Origin: Lachnospiraceae bacterium
GTDB taxonomy: Bacteria; Bacillota; Clostridia; Lachnospirales; Lachnospiraceae
Length of the DNA stretch: 64,000 bases
Direction: 5' to 3'
Assembly (NCBI GenBank): GCA_017962105.1
Contig: JAGCVY010000094.1
Location: 1 to 64,000 of the forward strand
The notes beneath the pieces were generated by a model, which worked only from the letters and a program-made list of their open reading frames with translations, did not search any database and had not been told where the DNA came from. Made by a program: the position numbers and the translations under genes. Positions 61,499 to 64,000 of the stretch are shown piece by piece. The stretch's first letter is position 1. Each line of letters opens with the position of its first letter.

Positions 61499-61548
61499 GG
61501 CTAAATAGAAATAAATATGAAAGGTCAATGAAAACGATATCTAAGGGT

Positions 61549-62163
61549 TTACCGATAGAAGCGGAACAGTCCGATGACGACACCGAGAATGGAACAGTCA
61601 CTTAAAATGATAGGATCCATGGTATCATTCTCGGGCTGGAGACGGATGTGACCGTGCTCCTTGTAAAATGTCTTGACGGTAGCGGAATCCTCAACCAGCG
61701 CAACGACAATATCGCCGTTGTTCGCATATTCCTGCTTGCGCACAAGGATGCGGTCGCCGTCAAAGATGCCGGCGTTGATCATGCTTTCGCCCTTGACCGT
61801 CAGAAAAAATGTTTCCGCGTTCGGCATATAATCCGTAGGGATCGGAAAATAATCCACGATATGTTCCGTTGCGAGGATCGGCTGACCGGCAGCGACGGTA
61901 CCGATCACGGGGACGTTAACCATCTCGCGGTCCGTAAGCCGGAAGGAGTCATCGATGATCTCTATGCATCGGGGCTTGGCGGGATCGCGGCGAATGTAAC
62001 CGTTTTCCTCAAGAGACTCCAAATGGGAATGAACGGAAGAGGTGGATCGCAGATTCACGGCGGTACAGATGTCCCGGACCGACGGCGGATAACCTTTCTT
62101 AAGGATCTGCTCCTTGATGTATTCCAGTATTTCTTCCTGCTTTTTTGTAATCTTTCCGGCCAT
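61549..62163 (-). CDS. lexA: SOS repressor LexA
   Basis: 204 residues. N-terminal winged helix ([42 protein letters not shown]), self-cleavage site Ala92-Gly93 in GTVAAGQP, catalytic Ser127 (KGESM) and Lys164 (TVKTF). ATG at 62163 has GGGAGG at 5 bp; the longer frame to 62184 is not needed. Four SOS boxes lie in the shared 264-bp region with the divergent yneA-like gene, and the lexA -35 overlaps one, so autoregulation is expected. Confidence 0.97.
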   Translation of the reverse strand: MAGKITKKQEEILEYIKEQILKKGYPPSVRDICTAVNLRSTSSVHSHLESLEENGYIRRDPAKPRCIEIIDDSFRLTDREMVNVPVIGTVAAGQPILATEHIVDYFPIPTDYMPNAETFFLTVKGESMINAGIFDGDRILVRKQEYANNGDIVVALVEDSATVKTFYKEHGHIRLQPENDTMDPIILSDCSILGVVIGLFRFYR

Positions 62164-62235
62164 GAGAACCTCCCGTAGACACATTGAAATCGATAGCGGA
62201 GGGTTCCGGAAGCAAAATCCGGTATCCCTGTCGGT

Positions 62236-62264
62236 ATTGTATCACATGACGAACAAAAAAGCAA
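62236..62264 (-). promoter_or_regulatory. Promoter of lexA
   Basis: On the minus strand TTGCTT (62264-62259), 17-bp spacer, TACAAT (62241-62236). The -35 overlaps SOS box 1. Confidence 0.65.
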
Positions 62265-62276
62265 AACATTTGTTCG
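62263..62276 (+). promoter_or_regulatory. SOS (LexA) box 1
   Basis: AAAACATTTGTTCG against the Firmicutes consensus CGAAC-N4-GTTCG; overlaps the lexA -35. Confidence 0.75.
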
Positions 62277-62311
62277 ATTTTATCCATCGGCAGAATGCAC
62301 AAATTTTCCGT

Positions 62312-62325
62312 CAAACATTTGTTCG
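62312..62325 (+). promoter_or_regulatory. SOS (LexA) box 2
   Basis: CAAACATTTGTTCG; between the two divergent promoters. Confidence 0.78.
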
Positions 62326-62354
62326 ATTTTACTGCTTGAATTTCGGAAAAAGTG

Positions 62355-62383
62355 TTGACAAACCAAACAAATGTTCGTATAAT
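62355..62383 (+). promoter_or_regulatory. Consensus promoter of the yneA-like gene
   Basis: TTGACA (62355-62360), 17-bp spacer fully occupied by SOS box 3, TATAAT (62378-62383). Confidence 0.93.
62364..62377 (+). promoter_or_regulatory. SOS (LexA) box 3
   Basis: CAAACAAATGTTCG lies between -35 and -10 of the yneA-like promoter, the classic position for LexA repression. Confidence 0.88.
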
Positions 62384-62396
62384 GGCGTCACAAATA

Positions 62397-62410
62397 CGAA
62401 CACGCGTTCG
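62397..62410 (+). promoter_or_regulatory. SOS (LexA) box 4
   Basis: CGAACACGCGTTCG, a perfect palindrome, at about the transcription start of the yneA-like gene. Confidence 0.9.
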
Positions 62411-62427
62411 AAACAGGGAGAATGCCC

Positions 62428-62823
62428 ATGGAAGGAAAGATGGAAAACGGGAAAGTCATCCGGATGCCGGTTACAGCGGAAACACTGCGCAGAGCCGGCA
62501 GAACAGCAAAAGAGGATGCCAGAAGAGCGAAGGCAAGAAACCGTCGCATGGCAACCGTTATTGTTCTGTTGCTTCTTGCTGCAGCATTGGTGTATTTCGG
62601 TTCCTCGATGCTGGGACGTGCGAAGGGCAGCTCCGAACGAACAAAAAAACTTGCTTCCGTGTATGTTGAGAACGGAGATACGATCTGGGATATCGCAACG
62701 CGCTATTATACTCCGGAATGCGGAGACATGAAGACGTATGTTCGGGAGATTGAATCCACGAACGGGCTTAGAAGCAGTAAGATCCTGTACGGGTATACTC
62801 TTTTAGTCCCTTATTATGATTGA
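62428..62823 (+). CDS. LysM-domain membrane protein, YneA-like SOS cell-division suppressor
   Basis: 131 residues: basic N-terminus, one membrane helix (about 48-66) and a C-terminal LysM domain (VENGDTIWDIATRYYTPECGDMKTYVREIESTNGL...LLVPYYD). In Bacillus the divergent neighbour of lexA is yneA, a LysM protein that blocks division after DNA damage; sequence type, position and SOS boxes all match. Start: ATG 62428 has GGGAG 7 bp upstream; ATG 62422 is too close. The stop lies 7 bp from the converging TtcA-family gene. Confidence 0.88.
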   Translation: MEGKMENGKVIRMPVTAETLRRAGRTAKEDARRAKARNRRMATVIVLLLLAAALVYFGSSMLGRAKGSSERTKKLASVYVENGDTIWDIATRYYTPECGDMKTYVREIESTNGLRSSKILYGYTLLVPYYD

Positions 62824-62830
62824 GCTTAGC

Positions 62831-63547
62831 TTACTCTTTTCTCCAGGATGGTATAACCCCTGATGCGATCGCACGAAACAGACGGTCACGGATTCCCGGA
62901 GCACTCTTGTCCAACTGCTTGATCAGAAGCTTCGTTTCTTCTCTTTTCGTAAAGCCGTCGGCAGGGCAGGGGTTTTTGAATACCGGAAGATTGTAATTAT
63001 GCTGAAAACCGACGATATCGCATTCGTTCACGTAGATCAGCGGCCGTATAAGCGTAATATCGCTTCTGTCCAAATAAGTGACCGGTGAGAATGTATGGAT
63101 TCTCCCCTCATAGATCAATGACATCAAAAGCGTTTCTATAACGTCGTCCCTGTGATGGGCGTAAGCGGATTTGTTACATCCGAGACTCTTTGCGGCATCG
63201 TTAAAAGCACCTTTTCTGAGCTTGGAACATAAACTGCAGGGATTCTCCTCCTGTCTGATATCAAATACGATTGTCTTTATTTCTGTCGAAACGACGGTCA
63301 ATTCCACGTCAAGTTCTTTGCAGAGTTTCTCCACATCCCGATAGTCAATATCATAACCGAGATTAACGCTGATCGCTTTCAGGTCAAAGTGATACGGATA
63401 AAAACGCCGCAGGCCGGCAAGTGCATACAGCAGTGAGAGACTGTCTTTGCCGCCGGATATTCCGACAGCGATAACATCCCCGTCTGAAATCATATGATAA
63501 TCGTCTACTGCCTTTCTGGCTCGGCTTAACAATTGTTGAAGCTGCAT
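62831..63547 (-). CDS. TtcA/TilS-type PP-loop ATPase (probable tRNA 2-thiocytidine biosynthesis family)
   Basis: 238 residues. PP-loop SGGKDSLSLLYALAGLRRF, the pair NPCSLCSKLRKGAFNDAAKSLGCNKSAYAHHRDDVIETLLMSL, and PVTYLDRSDITLIRPLIYV followed by NPCPADG are typical of TtcA-family thiolases that thiolate C32 of tRNA. Clostridial members can differ in substrate, so the tRNA position is not certain. Its own minus-strand promoter is at 63631-63658. Confidence 0.87.
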   Translation of the reverse strand: MQLQQLLSRARKAVDDYHMISDGDVIAVGISGGKDSLSLLYALAGLRRFYPYHFDLKAISVNLGYDIDYRDVEKLCKELDVELTVVSTEIKTIVFDIRQEENPCSLCSKLRKGAFNDAAKSLGCNKSAYAHHRDDVIETLLMSLIYEGRIHTFSPVTYLDRSDITLIRPLIYVNECDIVGFQHNYNLPVFKNPCPADGFTKREETKLLIKQLDKSAPGIRDRLFRAIASGVIPSWRKE

Positions 63548-63630
63548 CTGTTCTTAGCCTCCGGGAAAACTCTATAACATCGGATCGGATTTGATCCGAA
63601 CAGTTCCTGATACTTTTGTCGTGCTATTCC

Positions 63631-63658
63631 ATTATACTGTTTTAGTGATCGTATTCAA
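63631..63658 (-). promoter_or_regulatory. Promoter of the TtcA-family gene
   Basis: On the minus strand TTGAAT (63658-63653), 16-bp spacer, TATAAT (63636-63631). A small hairpin CGGATC/GATCCG lies in the leader. The 280-bp gap 63548-63827 holds this promoter and the divergent one at 63765-63793. Confidence 0.75.
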
Positions 63659-63764
63659 TCTTTTTTCACCTTGTCATGACAGATTCTTGCCGATAACTGC
63701 GTATGGTTTCCTATGATTCCTGACAATTGCGATTGCATATGACATCTGCCGTCGATATATTCGA

Positions 63765-63793
63765 TGGTATTTCGGGCATCTTTGTGCTATAAT
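63765..63793 (+). promoter_or_regulatory. Promoter of the MoxR-type gene (extended -10)
   Basis: TGGTAT (63765-63770), 17-bp spacer, TATAAT (63788-63793) preceded by TGTGC. Similar in form to the phoH promoter. Confidence 0.7.
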
Positions 63794-63827
63794 TTCCTTA
63801 TAAACAGCGCATCGGAGGAACCTTTTG

Positions 63828-64000
63828 TTGAACACTCAAATTCAAAAAGTAATAAACGAGATCAGAAAGAGTATTAAAGGAAAAGATGATATTATCGAGA
63901 AGGTTCTTTGCACCATGCTTGCAGGCGGACATGTGCTTCTCGAGGATATTCCGGGTGTAGGTAAGACTACACTTGCTCTTGCCATTTCCAAGACCCTATC
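63828..64000 (+). CDS. MoxR-family AAA ATPase, N-terminal part (continues beyond window)
   Basis: 57 codons visible: TTG start behind GGAGGAA, then NTQIQKVINEIRKSIKGKDD, VLCTMLAGGHVLLEDIPGVGKTTLALAISKT with the Walker A motif. MoxR ATPases act as chaperones, usually beside DUF58 and VWA-domain genes, which would be expected after the window end. Confidence 0.9.
   Translation, partial: MNTQIQKVINEIRKSIKGKDDIIEKVLCTMLAGGHVLLEDIPGVGKTTLALAISKTL

Overview
The window is a continuous piece of chromosome from a Gram-positive bacterium of the class Clostridia, most like a Lachnospiraceae-type genome. The evidence is gene content and order: topA-codY-rpsB-tsf-pyrH-frr-uppS-cdsA-dxr-rseP-ispG-polC, phoH-ybeY, scpAB, and rplU-prp-rpmA-obg-yhbY-nadD-yqeK-rsfS. 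It also has CodY, PolC, RNase Y, Firmicutes-type SOS boxes and a prp-processed L27. Base composition is moderately GC-rich (I estimate mid-50s %). Start codons are ATG, GTG and TTG behind strong GGAGG sites. Almost all genes are on the + strand. I see no insertion sequence, prophage or CRISPR array.

Layout. 1-4612: 3' part of topA, an AroB-AroA fusion with eroded active sites, and codY. 4613-8322: translation and nucleotide genes rpsB, tsf, pyrH and frr, with a 131-bp imperfect palindrome before pyrH. 8362-17812: isoprenoid and phospholipid genes (uppS, cdsA, dxr, rseP, ispG), then a polC that lacks its proofreading exonuclease domain. 17809-24001: a large polytopic membrane protein, tRNA-Glu(CTC), a lipoprotein GH10 xylanase and alaS. 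24010-35153: rpsU, phoH, ybeY, a MOP-family flippase, two flavoproteins, proB/proA with a DUF896 gene and a folate cyclo-ligase between them, and miaB. 35329-45572: rny, an aminotransferase, a pyrimidine-nucleoside phosphorylase, a metallophosphoesterase, scpA, scpB and a SWIM/SNF2 helicase. 45704-52757: the least familiar part. It holds a zinc-ribbon membrane protein and a TPM lipoprotein on +, then two - strand paralogues that share zinc-ribbon N-termini and similar C-termini but have completely different middles. One of them has a 198-residue charged helical repeat. 52950-61440: the radical SAM/DUF2344/RNase G group, the rplU-prp-rpmA-obg group, and a nadD-yqeK-rsfS single reading frame. 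61549-64000: a lexA/yneA-like divergon with four SOS boxes, a TtcA-family gene, and the start of a MoxR ATPase.

The most unusual signal belongs to no single gene. The 9-mer CATTTTCCG occurs at least 28 times on the two strands (15 in one orientation, 13 in the other). About 0.4 would be expected by chance at this composition. Copies lie in six different codon alignments and also in intergenic DNA. Density and lack of strand polarity resemble a DNA-uptake-type dispersed signal, but the role is unknown. Other points of note are the exonuclease-less PolC, the triple NadD-YqeK-RsfS frame with an internal ribosome binding site, the degenerate AroB-AroA fusion, and an operator-like dyad with core ACTATATGT found three times in two promoter regions.
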